Program-made: the position numbers and the translations under genes
Assembly: GCA_020832705.1 (NCBI GenBank)
Contig: JAFIEE010000011.1
Span: 1 to 37,357, forward strand
Source of the DNA: Paracoccaceae bacterium
GTDB taxonomy: Bacteria > Pseudomonadota > Alphaproteobacteria > Rhodobacterales > Rhodobacteraceae
Length of the DNA: 37,357 nt
Reading direction: 5' to 3'
Notes under the pieces: model-generated
Database searches by the model: none
Seen by the model: only the letters and a program-made list of their open reading frames with translations
Told to the model about the DNA's origin: nothing
Part shown: positions 1 to 8,285 of the stretch, piece after piece
Layout of the letters: each line of letters starts with the position of its first letter
How positions within the stretch are numbered: the first letter of the stretch is position 1

Positions 1-12
1 GCAGCGCCCCCG

Positions 13-68
13 AAGCGCCCGCGAAGCGCCATGGGGGGCGGGCGGGCGGGGCGCTGAGGGGGCGCTTT
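13..68. terminator. Nested stem-loop with G-quadruplex-type loop at the left edge
   Basis: An outer stem pairs AAGCGCCC (13-20) with GGGCGCTT (60-67). An inner stem pairs AGCGCC (25-30) with GGCGCT (50-55). The loop holds four G-runs separated by single C (36-51). A short T run follows on the plus strand (66-68), so the structure could end a plus-strand gene outside the window. It also lies just past the stop of the minus-strand methyltransferase gene. The pairing is seen directly; terminator function is inferred. Confidence 0.5.
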
Positions 69-82
69 CTCCCGCATGAGGG

Positions 83-871
83 CTACGCTTCCCCGAACGG
101 CAGCGCCGCCGCCGTGCGCATCACCGCGCGCACCGTTGGCGTGAAATGCTCGCAGTCGCCCGGATGCCCGCCGCCCGCATGCACGACCAGGGGCGGCAGC
201 AGCATGAAGGGATCGCGCCGCCCCTTGCGCGCCCGCAGGATGACGCGCCGCGCCGGGCGCCCCGCCCGCGCGGCCAGCGGCAGCACCGTCACCGCCGCCC
301 GGCCCGCGAATCCCGCCAGCAGATCCGGCAGCCGTTCGGTCAGGTGGATCAGGCTGACCACGCCCCCGTCTCGGCAGCGCCGCAGCGCCACATCGACCCA
401 GAGCGCCAGCGGCGTTGCCTCGCGCTGCGCCCGGTCGCGGCCCGGATCGCGCGCGCCGGGGGCGGCGGCGGCGAAATAGGGCGGGTTGGCGATCACATGG
501 TCGAAACTGCGCGCGCGCAACTCTGCCGGAAGCGCCGCCAGATCGGCCTCGATCACCTCCAGCGCGCAGCCGTTTCCGGCCCCGTTGTGCCGCGCCAGCG
601 CCGCATAGGCGGGTTGCACCTCGACCCCGGTCAGCCGCAGCCCCGGCACCCGCGCGGCCAGACACAACAGCGCCGTGCCCGCACCGCAGCCCAGTTCCAG
701 CACCGATTCGCCCGCCCGCGCGGGCACGGCGGCGGCCAGGAACACCGGGTCCGTGGCGGCCCGGTAGCCGGCACGCGGCTGGCGGATCATCACCCGCCCG
801 TCCAGAAAGGCGTCACGGGTCAGTGCGGCGTCGTCGAATCCCGCAGCAGCTTCCCCCTGTGCGGTTGCCAT
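83..871 (-). CDS. trmN6: TrmN6-like tRNA1(Val) adenine(37)-N6-methyltransferase family protein
   Basis: A 262-residue class I SAM-dependent methyltransferase. The SAM-binding motif ELGCGAG is at residues 59-65, followed by the acidic strand-2 end GVEV (82-85). The catalytic motif NPPYF is at 129-133; it is typical of N6-adenine methyltransferases and of the TrmN6/YfiC group, which methylates A37 of tRNA1(Val). The start ATG shares one base with the stop of the upstream DUF2007 gene (TGATG), so the two are probably translationally coupled. This pair beside a polyprenyl synthase gene is a familiar alphaproteobacterial arrangement. The methyltransferase fold is certain; the exact tRNA target is inferred from family resemblance. 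Confidence 0.85.
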   Translation of the reverse strand: MATAQGEAAAGFDDAALTRDAFLDGRVMIRQPRAGYRAATDPVFLAAAVPARAGESVLELGCGAGTALLCLAARVPGLRLTGVEVQPAYAALARHNGAGNGCALEVIEADLAALPAELRARSFDHVIANPPYFAAAAPGARDPGRDRAQREATPLALWVDVALRRCRDGGVVSLIHLTERLPDLLAGFAGRAAVTVLPLAARAGRPARRVILRARKGRRDPFMLLPPLVVHAGGGHPGDCEHFTPTVRAVMRTAAALPFGEA

Positions 872-1086
872 CAGCTTTCGGCCGGTATGCCCGCCTCGCG
901 CATCAGCGCGCTGGCGCGGAAGTGATCGCGCTCGCGCACCATCAGCCGCCGTGGCAGGATCCCGATGCTGCCCTCCATCGCGCTCATATGGACGTCAAGC
1001 TCGAACACTTCTATATCCTCACTCTCGAGGAGGACACGGGCGTACGGAATGATGGTCGGATCGGTGGTGCGCAGGAGTTCCCTCAT
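871..1086 (-). CDS. DUF2007 family small protein
   Basis: A 71-residue protein beginning MRELLRTTDPTIIPYARVLL, with a ferredoxin-like DUF2007 pattern: 'N-D-x-x-x-A-x-x-x-x-L-x-x-x-x-I' near the N-terminus and a basic RRLMVRERD segment near residue 47. No catalytic residues are evident. The function of the family is not established; some members are thought to be signal-transducing or protein-interaction modules. It is the first gene of a two-gene minus-strand unit with the TrmN6-like gene and starts only 54 bp from the divergent polyprenyl synthase gene, so the two promoters must share that short region. Confidence 0.8.
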   Translation of the reverse strand: MRELLRTTDPTIIPYARVLLESEDIEVFELDVHMSAMEGSIGILPRRLMVRERDHFRASALMREAGIPAES

Positions 1087-1140
1087 GCCCCGACCCTAGA
1101 CCATGGACGCGCGCGTTGTCGAGAACACGCAAGAGGCGCC

Positions 1141-2142
1141 ATGAGCCTGGATCAACTGTCGCTGAAACCGCATGACCGCCTGGCCCGGGCGCTGGCCCCC
1201 GAACTGGAGCGGGTCAACGCGCTGATCCGGGGCCGCATGGCCTCGGAGCACGCCCCGCGCATCCCCGAGGTGACGGCGCACCTGATCGAGGCCGGCGGCA
1301 AGCGCCTGCGCCCGATGCTGACGCTGGCGGCGGCGCGCATGTGCGGCTATGAAGGCGAACATCATGTCCGGCTGGCGACCACGGTGGAATTCATCCACAC
1401 CGCCACGCTACTGCACGATGATGTGGTCGATGACAGCGCGCAGCGGCGCGGGCGGCCAACCGCGAACCTCTTGTGGGACAACCAGTCCTCGGTGCTGGTG
1501 GGGGATTACCTGTTCGCGCGTGCCTTCCAGTTGATGGTCGAATGTGGCTCGCTGCGGGTGCTGGACATCCTCGCCAACGCCGCCGCCACCATCGCCGAGG
1601 GCGAGGTGCTGCAACTGACCACCGTGCGCAACACCGCCACCGACGAGGCCACCTATGAGCGCGTGATCCGCGGCAAGACGGCGGCGCTGTTTGCGGCGGC
1701 CACGGAGGCGGGCGCGGTGATCGCCGGCGCCCCCGAACCGCAGGTGGTGGCGCTGCGCCGCTATGGCGATGCGCTGGGTATGGCGTTCCAGATTGTCGAT
1801 GATTTCCTGGATTATGGCGGCGCGGGTGATGGCATCGGCAAGAACCTGGGCGATGACTTCCGCGAGGGCAAGCCGACGCTGCCGCTGATTCGCGCCGTGG
1901 CCCGCGCCAATGCCGACGAACGCGCGTTCTGGGACCGCGTGATCACGCGCCGCGACCAGCGCGCGGGGGATCTGGAGCACGCGATGGCGCTCATCAACCG
2001 CCACGGCGCGCTCGAATCCACGCGCCGCACGGCCATGGACTGGGCCAACACCGCCCGCGCCGCGCTCGTGGACCTGCCCGAGAGCGACTTGCGCCAGATG
2101 CTCGACGATCTGGCCGACTACGTCGTCGCCCGCGTGATCTGA
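1141..2142 (+). CDS. ispB: Polyprenyl diphosphate synthase (quinone side chain)
   Basis: A 333-residue all-helical trans-prenyltransferase. It condenses isopentenyl diphosphate onto allylic diphosphates to make the long tail of ubiquinone. The substrate motif GGKRLRP is at residues 52-58. The first Asp-rich motif DDVVDD is at 93-98, followed by RRGRPT, and the second, DDFLD, is at 220-224. Length and motifs match the octa/decaprenyl (IspB/DdsA) group; chain length cannot be read from sequence by eye. The ATG at 1141 is chosen because GAGG lies just upstream and the product then has the usual family length. The longer upstream open frame overlaps the divergent genes and is not credible. Confidence 0.9.
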   Translation: MSLDQLSLKPHDRLARALAPELERVNALIRGRMASEHAPRIPEVTAHLIEAGGKRLRPMLTLAAARMCGYEGEHHVRLATTVEFIHTATLLHDDVVDDSAQRRGRPTANLLWDNQSSVLVGDYLFARAFQLMVECGSLRVLDILANAAATIAEGEVLQLTTVRNTATDEATYERVIRGKTAALFAAATEAGAVIAGAPEPQVVALRRYGDALGMAFQIVDDFLDYGGAGDGIGKNLGDDFREGKPTLPLIRAVARANADERAFWDRVITRRDQRAGDLEHAMALINRHGALESTRRTAMDWANTARAALVDLPESDLRQMLDDLADYVVARVI

Positions 2143-2233
2143 CCGGCGCACGCCATCTTCGCGAAATCCGTCGCGCCGTCTCACCGGGCACGCCTGCCCG
2201 CCAACTTCATCTTGCCCCGAATACGCCGGGGGA

Positions 2234-2252
2234 ATCGGCCGGAACGGCCGAT
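2234..2252. terminator. Stem-loop between convergent ispB and pheA
   Basis: A perfect 8-bp stem ATCGGCCG/CGGCCGAT with a three-base GAA loop sits in the 160-bp gap between the two convergent stop codons. There is no T run on either strand, so a bidirectional terminator is plausible but unproven. Just upstream, at about 2203-2232, is a CTTGCCCCGAATACGCCGGG-type stretch that resembles intergenic sequences common in Rhodobacteraceae. Confidence 0.4.
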
Positions 2253-2302
2253 GGGGGGCTGGCCGCCTTGCACCGTCTGTCGCACGCGCGCGCCGCCCGG
2301 CC

Positions 2303-3136
2303 TCAGCGCCGCATCGGATCGGCGGGATAGGTGCCCAGCACCTTTATCATCGAGGTGAAATACTCCAGTTCTTCCATCGCCAGTTGCACGTTGGGGTCCT
2401 CGGGGTGGCCCTCGATCTCGGCAAAGAACTGGGTGGCGGTGAACGAGCCACCGACCATGTAGCTTTCCAGCTTGGTCATGTTCACGCCATTGGTGGCAAA
2501 CCCGCCCATCGCCTTGTAGAGCGCCGCCGGAATGTTGCGCACCCGGAACACGAAGGCGGTGACCATGCCCAGATTGCCGCGCCGGGTCAGGTCGGGCTCG
2601 CGCGCCATGACCAGAAAGCGGGTGGTGTTGCTGGACTGGTCCTCGATATGGCGGGCCAGCACGTCCAGCCCGTAGATCTCGGCGGCCAGTTCCGACGCCA
2701 GCGCCGCTTGCGCCGGATCGCCGATTTCGGCGATGCGCCGTGCGGAACCGGCGGTATCCGCCCCGGTCACCCGCCGGATGCCGTGGCGGCGCAGGAAGTC
2801 GCGGCACTGGCCCAGCAGCATGGTGTGGCTCATGGCGGATTTCACGTCTTCAAGCTGCGTGCCGGGCAGAGCCAGCAGGTTGATATGCACGCGCACGAAA
2901 GCCTCGTCCACGATGTGCAGACCGGATTCGGGCAGCAGATGATGGATGTCCGCCACCCGCCCGAAGGTCGAATTCTCCACCGGCAGCATCGCCAGTTCGG
3001 TCTGGCCGCTCCGGGTCAGGTCGATCGCATCCTCGAACGTCCGGCACGGCACGGCCTCCATGTCGGGACGTGCGAGGCGGCAGGCTTCGTGCGAATAGGC
3101 TCCGGGCTCGCCCTGAAAGGCAATGCGCATGGTCAT
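2303..3136 (-). CDS. pheA: Prephenate dehydratase
   Basis: A 277-residue monofunctional prephenate dehydratase that converts prephenate to phenylpyruvate in phenylalanine synthesis. The N-terminus MRIAFQGEPGAYSHEA, the segment PVENSTFGRV and the TTRF motif (in SSNTTRFLVM) are the diagnostic catalytic-domain signatures. A C-terminal ACT domain follows (GNLGMVTAFVFRVRNIPAAL onwards), with the KLESYMVG segment where phenylalanine would bind for feedback inhibition. There is no chorismate mutase domain. The ATG at 3136 is chosen because a GGAGG lies five to six bases upstream and the first residues match the family; the 50-residue upstream extension of the frame crosses into cycM. It is divergent from cycM. 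Confidence 0.95.
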   Translation of the reverse strand: MTMRIAFQGEPGAYSHEACRLARPDMEAVPCRTFEDAIDLTRSGQTELAMLPVENSTFGRVADIHHLLPESGLHIVDEAFVRVHINLLALPGTQLEDVKSAMSHTMLLGQCRDFLRRHGIRRVTGADTAGSARRIAEIGDPAQAALASELAAEIYGLDVLARHIEDQSSNTTRFLVMAREPDLTRRGNLGMVTAFVFRVRNIPAALYKAMGGFATNGVNMTKLESYMVGGSFTATQFFAEIEGHPEDPNVQLAMEELEYFTSMIKVLGTYPADPMRR

Positions 3137-3196
3137 GGGGAAGCCTCCGCTGGGTGGAATTCGGCGCTTTGCGCGTTTCGTCGCGGTAACTATCGC

Positions 3197-3226
3197 TTGA
3201 AACCGGCAAGGGGAAGCGGATAGATA
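3197..3226 (+). promoter_or_regulatory. Probable sigma-70-type promoter of cycM
   Basis: TTGAAA (3197-3202) and TAGATA (3221-3226) are separated by 18 bp. That would start transcription about 28 bases before the cycM ATG. It is a good match to a housekeeping promoter in the 124-bp pheA-cycM divergent region. No experimental support is available. Confidence 0.45.
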
Positions 3227-3260
3227 ACGCGCGAACCGCAGGGCAGCGAGAGATTTGGAC

Positions 3261-3770
3261 ATGTTCGACACGATGGTCATCACCAAGGCCGTGGCCGCCT
3301 TCTGTGGCGCGCTTCTGATCTTTCTGTTGGGGAAATGGGCGGCGGACGAGATCTACAAGCCGCGTAACCACGCTGCCGCGCCCGCTTTCGTGATCGACAC
3401 CGGCGAGGAAGATATCGATGCCGAGCCCGAGGTCGAACTGACCTTCGAGGAACTGTTTGCCGCCGCCGACCCCGCCGCCGGGTCGCGGCTGTGGAGCCAG
3501 TGCCGCGCCTGCCATGCGCTCGAGGACGGGCGCAACTCGGTCGGCCCGCACCTTTATGGCATCGTCAACCGCGCCGTGGGCGCCGTCGACGGGTTCAACT
3601 ATTCCGGCGCGCTGGATCAGGCGGGCGATGTCTGGACACCGGAACTGCTGTCGGCCTTCCTCGAGGCACCGACCAGCGTGGCGCCCGGCACCTCGATGAA
3701 CTATCGCGGCATGTCCAGCACGGCGGATCGGGCCAACCTGATCGCCTACATGGAAGCCGAAAGCCAGTAA
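3261..3770 (+). CDS. cycM: Membrane-anchored class I cytochrome c (CycM / c552 type)
   Basis: A 169-residue protein with one N-terminal membrane helix (about residues 8-26) that acts as an uncleaved anchor. An acidic Glu-rich linker (about 48-66) follows, then a cytochrome c domain with heme site CRACH at 81-85, the GPHLYGI motif at 95-101 and a probable Met axial ligand at 146 (GTSM). Proteins of this type carry electrons from the bc1 complex to the aa3 oxidase at the periplasmic face. The ATG at 3261 is preferred over an in-frame TTG two codons earlier. A strong terminator follows, so it is probably monocistronic. The neighbour pheA is a common partner in alphaproteobacteria. Confidence 0.9.
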   Translation: MFDTMVITKAVAAFCGALLIFLLGKWAADEIYKPRNHAAAPAFVIDTGEEDIDAEPEVELTFEELFAAADPAAGSRLWSQCRACHALEDGRNSVGPHLYGIVNRAVGAVDGFNYSGALDQAGDVWTPELLSAFLEAPTSVAPGTSMNYRGMSSTADRANLIAYMEAESQ

Positions 3771-3794
3771 CGCATCGGCGCCAGAGGTTGCTTC

Positions 3795-3828
3795 CGGGCC
3801 GTGCATTGCCGCACGGCCCGTTTTCTTT
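3795..3828 (+). terminator. Rho-independent terminator of cycM
   Basis: A perfect 10-bp stem CGGGCCGTGC/GCACGGCCCG with loop ATTGCC is followed directly by TTTTCTTT. This is a textbook intrinsic terminator 24 bases after the cycM stop. The stem and the downstream CTTTGCGCA recur in the hairpin at 34599-34680. Confidence 0.9.
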
Positions 3829-3949
3829 GCGCAAACCCGGATCAAAATAGCTTGTGCACCGCGGCGAATTGCGGCTGCACCATCGACAGCGGCGGAATTA
3901 GGCTAAATACTGCGCGTGACAGGACAGTGGCGTCAGGGAGGGCTCGCGC

Positions 3950-5941
3950 ATGAACAACCGTCAGCCGGTGGCCAGGACCGTTTCCATTCATTCGCCCGCA
4001 GATGCGCCCGAAGTGCGGTCCGGGCACGGGGCCATGTGGCTGGGCGGGGCAGCGCTTGCGCTGGCGTCGCTCGCCGCCAGCGGGCTCTGGGCGGCGTCGG
4101 ACACGTCCGCGGCCAGCGACGATGACGCGCCTGCGATGATCGTGGCGCACGGGTATTCCTTCTACGGCGATCTGACCTATGACGCCGATTTCCCGCATTT
4201 CAGCTATGTGAACCCTGACGCGCCCAAGGGCGGGGAAATCCGGGTCTCGGCGCAGGGCACGTTCGATTCGATGAACCCCTACAGCCGTCAGGGCCGCGCC
4301 GGGGCCTATTCCTGGGCGCTCTATGAAAGCCTGCTGGCCAGCGGCGAGCTGTTCGGCGGCGGCTCCGTTCCGGCGGATGCGCTGGGCGAATCCTACGGGC
4401 TGCTGGCGCATACGGTCGAATACCCGGAATCCAAGGACTGGGCGATCTTCCACATGCGCCCCGAGGCCCGGTTTTCGGACGGCACGCCGGTCACGGCGCA
4501 TGATGTGGTGTTCAGCCACAACCTGTTCCTGGAACAGGGGCTGCCGTCCTATGCCATGGGCGTGGGGGCGCGGGTGCTGGATGCCGAGGCGCTGGATGAC
4601 CACAGGGTGAAATTCACCTTCGCGCCTGAAATCTCGCGCCGCTCACTGATCGATCAGGTTGGTTCGACGCCGGTGTTCTCGCAGGCGTGGTTCGATGAAA
4701 CCGGCGCGCGGCTGGACGAATCGCGGCTGGAAACCTCGCCCGGGTCCGGGCCGTATGTGCTGGACAGCTACGAGATCAACCGCTCCATCATCTATCGCCG
4801 CAATCCTGACTACTGGGGCGCCGATCTGCCAGTGAACCGCGGTCGGCACAATTTCGACGTGATCCGCGTCGAATACTTCGCCGACGGTGCGGCCGCCTTC
4901 CAGAATTTCCAGACCGCCGAATACACTTTCCGGCAGGAAAACAACTCGCGCCAGTGGGCCACGGGCTATGACTTCCCGGCCGTCCAGCGCGGCCATGTGG
5001 TGCAGAAGGAAATCCCGGTCGGCACGCCGCCCACGCCTTCTGGCTTTGTCTTCAACCTGGACCGCGAGATGTTCGCCGACCGCCGCGTCCGCGAGGCCAT
5101 CACCCTGGCCTATAACTTCGAATGGACCAACGAGACACTGCAATACGGCCTGTTCGAGCAGCGCCATTCCTTCAGCGAAGGGCTGCATCAGGCCGAAGGG
5201 CTGCCCACCGACGCCGAACGCGCCCTGCTGGAGCGTCTGGGTGATCTGGTGCCGCCGGAACTGTTCACCGAACCCGCCGTCATGGCGCATAGCTCCAGCC
5301 CCGAGCGCCTGAACGACCGGCGCAACATGCGCGCCGCCATGGCGCTGCTGGACGAGGCCGGCTGGGAAGTGGGCGATGACGGTATCCGCCGCAACGCCGA
5401 CGGGCAGCGCATGCGCATCACCATCCCGGTCAATGCCTCCGGCTCGGCCACGATGGAGTCCATCGTCGAGACCTTTACCCAGAACCTGCAGGCCATGGGT
5501 ATCGACGCCCGCTTCCAGCGGATCGATGCCGCGCAATACACCCAGCGCCGCCGCGACAAGGACTATGACATGATCGTGGACGGCTACGTGGCGCTGATCG
5601 ATGCGGGCACCGGCCTGCACCAGCGTTTCGGGTCCGATGCCGCCGACGATGTGTTCAACCCCGCGTCCCTTCGCAGCCCGCTGGTGGATGCGGTAATCGA
5701 CGAGGCGCTCATGGCGCCGGGCCCCGAGGAACGCGACGTGGCACTGATGGTGCTGGACCGGGTGCTGCGCTGGGAACGCTTCATGATCCACACCTGGTTC
5801 ACACCCGTCGCCTGGGTGGCGCATTGGGACATGTTCGACCACCCCGAGGAATTCCCGCCATTCGCCATCGGCGAGCTGGATTTCTGGTGGTTCGATCAGG
5901 AACGTCATGACGCCCTGCGCGCCGCCGGTGCCATAAGGTAA
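3950..5941 (+). CDS. yejA: Extracytoplasmic peptide-binding protein, YejA type
   Basis: A 663-residue family 5 (SBP_bac_5) solute-binding protein. The N-terminus has a rather long n-region and a hydrophobic core at about residues 30-50, ending in an Ala-rich cleavage area. The mature protein opens with [20 protein letters not shown], followed by PDAPKGGEI, which is typical of YejA, the periplasmic component of the YejABEF importer for peptides and microcin C. An AGGGAGGG element seven bases before the ATG supports this start; an internal ATG at 4034 would shorten the signal peptide. It is the first gene of a four-gene unit, with yejB seven bases downstream. Confidence 0.9.
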   Translation: MNNRQPVARTVSIHSPADAPEVRSGHGAMWLGGAALALASLAASGLWAASDTSAASDDDAPAMIVAHGYSFYGDLTYDADFPHFSYVNPDAPKGGEIRVSAQGTFDSMNPYSRQGRAGAYSWALYESLLASGELFGGGSVPADALGESYGLLAHTVEYPESKDWAIFHMRPEARFSDGTPVTAHDVVFSHNLFLEQGLPSYAMGVGARVLDAEALDDHRVKFTFAPEISRRSLIDQVGSTPVFSQAWFDETGARLDESRLETSPGSGPYVLDSYEINRSIIYRRNPDYWGADLPVNRGRHNFDVIRVEYFADGAAAFQNFQTAEYTFRQENNSRQWATGYDFPAVQRGHVVQKEIPVGTPPTPSGFVFNLDREMFADRRVREAITLAYNFEWTNETLQYGLFEQRHSFSEGLHQAEGLPTDAERALLERLGDLVPPELFTEPAVMAHSSSPERLNDRRNMRAAMALLDEAGWEVGDDGIRRNADGQRMRITIPVNASGSATMESIVETFTQNLQAMGIDARFQRIDAAQYTQRRRDKDYDMIVDGYVALIDAGTGLHQRFGSDAADDVFNPASLRSPLVDAVIDEALMAPGPEERDVALMVLDRVLRWERFMIHTWFTPVAWVAHWDMFDHPEEFPPFAIGELDFWWFDQERHDALRAAGAIR

Positions 5942-5948
5942 GCGCGGC

Positions 5949-7037
5949 ATGATCCACTATATCCTGCGGCGGCTGGCGCTGGTCATCCCTACCCTGTTCG
6001 GGATCATGGTGATCAACTTCACGCTGGTGCAGTTCGTCCCCGGCGGCCCGATCGAGCAGATCATCGCCCAGATGGAGGGCGAGGGCGATGTGTTCGAGCG
6101 CTTCGCCGGTGGGGGTGCCGATGCCCAGGTGGGCGAACGGGGCGATGACACCTATCGCGGCGCCCGCGGCCTGCCGCCCGAATTCATCGCCCAGCTTGAG
6201 CGGGAATTCGGCTTTGACAAGCCGCCGGTGGAACGCTTCTTCGGGATGATGTGGAACTACATGCGGCTGGATTTCGGCACCAGTTACTTCCGCTCCATCG
6301 GGGTGATGGAACTGGTGCTGGAAAAGATGCCGGTGTCCATCACGCTGGGGCTGTGGTCGACGGTGATCGCCTATCTGGTGTCGATTCCGCTGGGGATCGC
6401 CAAGGCGGTGCGCGACGGGTCGCGGTTCGACACCTGGACCTCGGGCGTCATCATCGTGGGCTATGCCATTCCGGGCTTTCTGTTCGCGATCCTGCTGCTG
6501 GTGCTGTTCGCGGGCGGATCGTATTGGCAGATATTCCCCTCGCGCGGGCTGACCTCCAGCCAGGAAGTCTGGGACCAGTTGTCGCCGCTGGGCAAGGCGC
6601 TGGATTACCTTTGGCACATCACGCTGCCGGTGCTGGCCTCGACCATTTCGGCCTTTGCCACACTGACGTTGCTGACCAAGAACAGCTTTCTGGATGAGAT
6701 CCGCAAGCAATACGTGATGACCGCACGCGCCAAGGGGCTGACCGAGCGGCGGGTGCTTTATGGCCATGTCTTCCGCAACGCCATGCTGATCGTCATTGCC
6801 GGGTTTCCGGCGGTGTTCGTGGGCGTGTTCTTTGGTGGCTCGCTGATCATCGAAACCATCTTCTCGCTTGACGGTCTGGGCCGTCTGGGGTTCGAGGCCG
6901 CGGTGGCGCGCGATTATCCGGTGATGTTCGGCACGCTCTTCGTGTTCGGGCTGATCGGGCTGGTGGTGGGGATCCTCTCGGACCTGATGTATGTCTGGAT
7001 CGACCCGCGTATCGATTTCGAAACGCGGGAGACCTGA
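5949..7037 (+). CDS. yejB: ABC permease, YejB type
   Basis: A 362-residue inner-membrane permease of the DppB/OppB family. It opens with the typical [20 protein letters not shown] helix and PGGPIEQ motif. A loop of about 60 residues follows, with the Gly/Asp-rich insertion and [19 protein letters not shown] that are diagnostic of YejB. The ATPase-contacting EAA-like loop [20 protein letters not shown] lies around residue 257. It pairs with YejE to form the transport channel. It sits between yejA (7-bp gap) and yejE (3-bp gap), indicating one transcript. Length agrees with the E. coli protein (about 364). Confidence 0.92.
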   Translation: MIHYILRRLALVIPTLFGIMVINFTLVQFVPGGPIEQIIAQMEGEGDVFERFAGGGADAQVGERGDDTYRGARGLPPEFIAQLEREFGFDKPPVERFFGMMWNYMRLDFGTSYFRSIGVMELVLEKMPVSITLGLWSTVIAYLVSIPLGIAKAVRDGSRFDTWTSGVIIVGYAIPGFLFAILLLVLFAGGSYWQIFPSRGLTSSQEVWDQLSPLGKALDYLWHITLPVLASTISAFATLTLLTKNSFLDEIRKQYVMTARAKGLTERRVLYGHVFRNAMLIVIAGFPAVFVGVFFGGSLIIETIFSLDGLGRLGFEAAVARDYPVMFGTLFVFGLIGLVVGILSDLMYVWIDPRIDFETRET

Positions 7038-7040
7038 GCA

Positions 7041-8285
7041 ATGGACCAGCGCGTTTCCCCGCAACCCGAACCTCGTGCCGAACCGACCCCCGGGGCCATG
7101 CCGGCGCCGCCCGCCGATGGTGGCACGGTCGATGCGCCCGTTGCCCCCCTCCCGAAGCCGAAGCGCCGTTTCGGCATCACGCTTTCGCCGCTCAACCAGC
7201 GGCGCTGGCGGAATTTCTGCGCCAACCGCCGGGCCTTCTGGGCGCTGATCATCTTCGGCATCCTCTACACCCTGTCGCTGTTCGCAGAATTCATCGCCAA
7301 CGACCGCCCGCTGCTGGTGCAGTATCGCGGCGCGTTCTACACGCCGATCTTCAACTTCTACCCGGAGACCACGTTCGGCGGCGATTTCCGCACCGAAGCG
7401 CAGTACCGCGACCCCGAGGTGCAGTGCCTGATCCGGACCGGTGGCGCCGAACTCTGCCTGGATGCGCCCCGCCGCGCCATGGAAGAGGCCGAGACCACCG
7501 GCTTCGTGGATGGCGAGGAGGTGGTGCCCGGGCGGATCATCTGGCCGCTGATCCCCTACAGTTACAACACGGTGAATGAAATCGGCGGCTCGGCCCCCTC
7601 GGCCCCGGACAGCCGCCACTGGCTGGGCACGGATGACACCGCCCGCGATGTGACCGCGCGGATCATCTACGGCTTCCGGCTGTCGGTGTCCTTTGCGCTG
7701 ATCGTGACCTTGCTGACATCGGTCATCGGGATTGCGGCGGGGGCGGTGCAGGGGTTCTTTGGCGGGCTGCTGGACCTGCTGTTCCAGCGGGTGATCGAAT
7801 TGTGGAACTCCACCCCGTCGCTGTACATCATCATCATCGTGTCCTCGATGTTCATCATGAACTTCTGGCTGCTGGTGTTCCTGATGACGCTGTTCGGCTG
7901 GACCGGGCTGGTGGGGGTGGTGCGGGCCGAATTCCTGCGCGCGCGCAATTTCGAATACGTCCGCGCCGCGCGCGCGCTGGGTGTGTCGAACACGGTCATC
8001 ATGTTCCGCCATGTGCTGCCCAATGCCATGGTGGCCACGCTGACCTTTCTGCCCTTCATCGTCACTGGGGTGATCGGCGGGCTGGCCGCGCTGGATTTCC
8101 TGGGTTTCGGGCTGCCGTCCTCGGCGCCGTCGCTTGGCGAGTTGACGCTGCAGGCCCGCAACAACCTGCAGGCGCCCTGGCTGGGCTTCTCGGCCTTCTT
8201 CACCTTCGCCATCATGCTGTCGCTGCTGGTCTTCATCTTCGAGGGCGTGCGCGATGCCTTTGACCCGCGAAAGACCTTCAGATGA
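7041..8285 (+). CDS. yejE: ABC permease, YejE type, with Pro-rich N-terminal extension
   Basis: A 414-residue permease of the DppC/OppC family. The core has the SPLNQRRWRNF and NRRAFWAL N-terminal signature, a large periplasmic loop between the first two helices (about residues 95-190, with the HWLGTDDTARDV motif) and the EAA-like loop VRAARALGVSNTVIMFRHVL. About the first 45 residues (Pro/Ala/Glu-rich, ending in LPKPKRRFG) are additional to the roughly 340-residue E. coli YejE and should be cytoplasmic. The stop overlaps the yejF start (ATGA), implying coupling. Confidence 0.9.
   Translation: MDQRVSPQPEPRAEPTPGAMPAPPADGGTVDAPVAPLPKPKRRFGITLSPLNQRRWRNFCANRRAFWALIIFGILYTLSLFAEFIANDRPLLVQYRGAFYTPIFNFYPETTFGGDFRTEAQYRDPEVQCLIRTGGAELCLDAPRRAMEEAETTGFVDGEEVVPGRIIWPLIPYSYNTVNEIGGSAPSAPDSRHWLGTDDTARDVTARIIYGFRLSVSFALIVTLLTSVIGIAAGAVQGFFGGLLDLLFQRVIELWNSTPSLYIIIIVSSMFIMNFWLLVFLMTLFGWTGLVGVVRAEFLRARNFEYVRAARALGVSNTVIMFRHVLPNAMVATLTFLPFIVTGVIGGLAALDFLGFGLPSSAPSLGELTLQARNNLQAPWLGFSAFFTFAIMLSLLVFIFEGVRDAFDPRKTFR

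Noticed and set aside
415-1140. Long N-terminal extension of the polyprenyl synthase reading frame
   Set aside because: It is antisense to the TrmN6-like and DUF2007 genes, Arg/Pro-rich in composition, and absent from the family. The ATG at 1141 gives the normal protein.
5799-8012. 737-residue open frame opposite yejA/yejB/yejE
   Set aside because: His/Arg/Gln-rich antisense shadow of three clearly recognised genes in high-G+C DNA, with no domain similarity.
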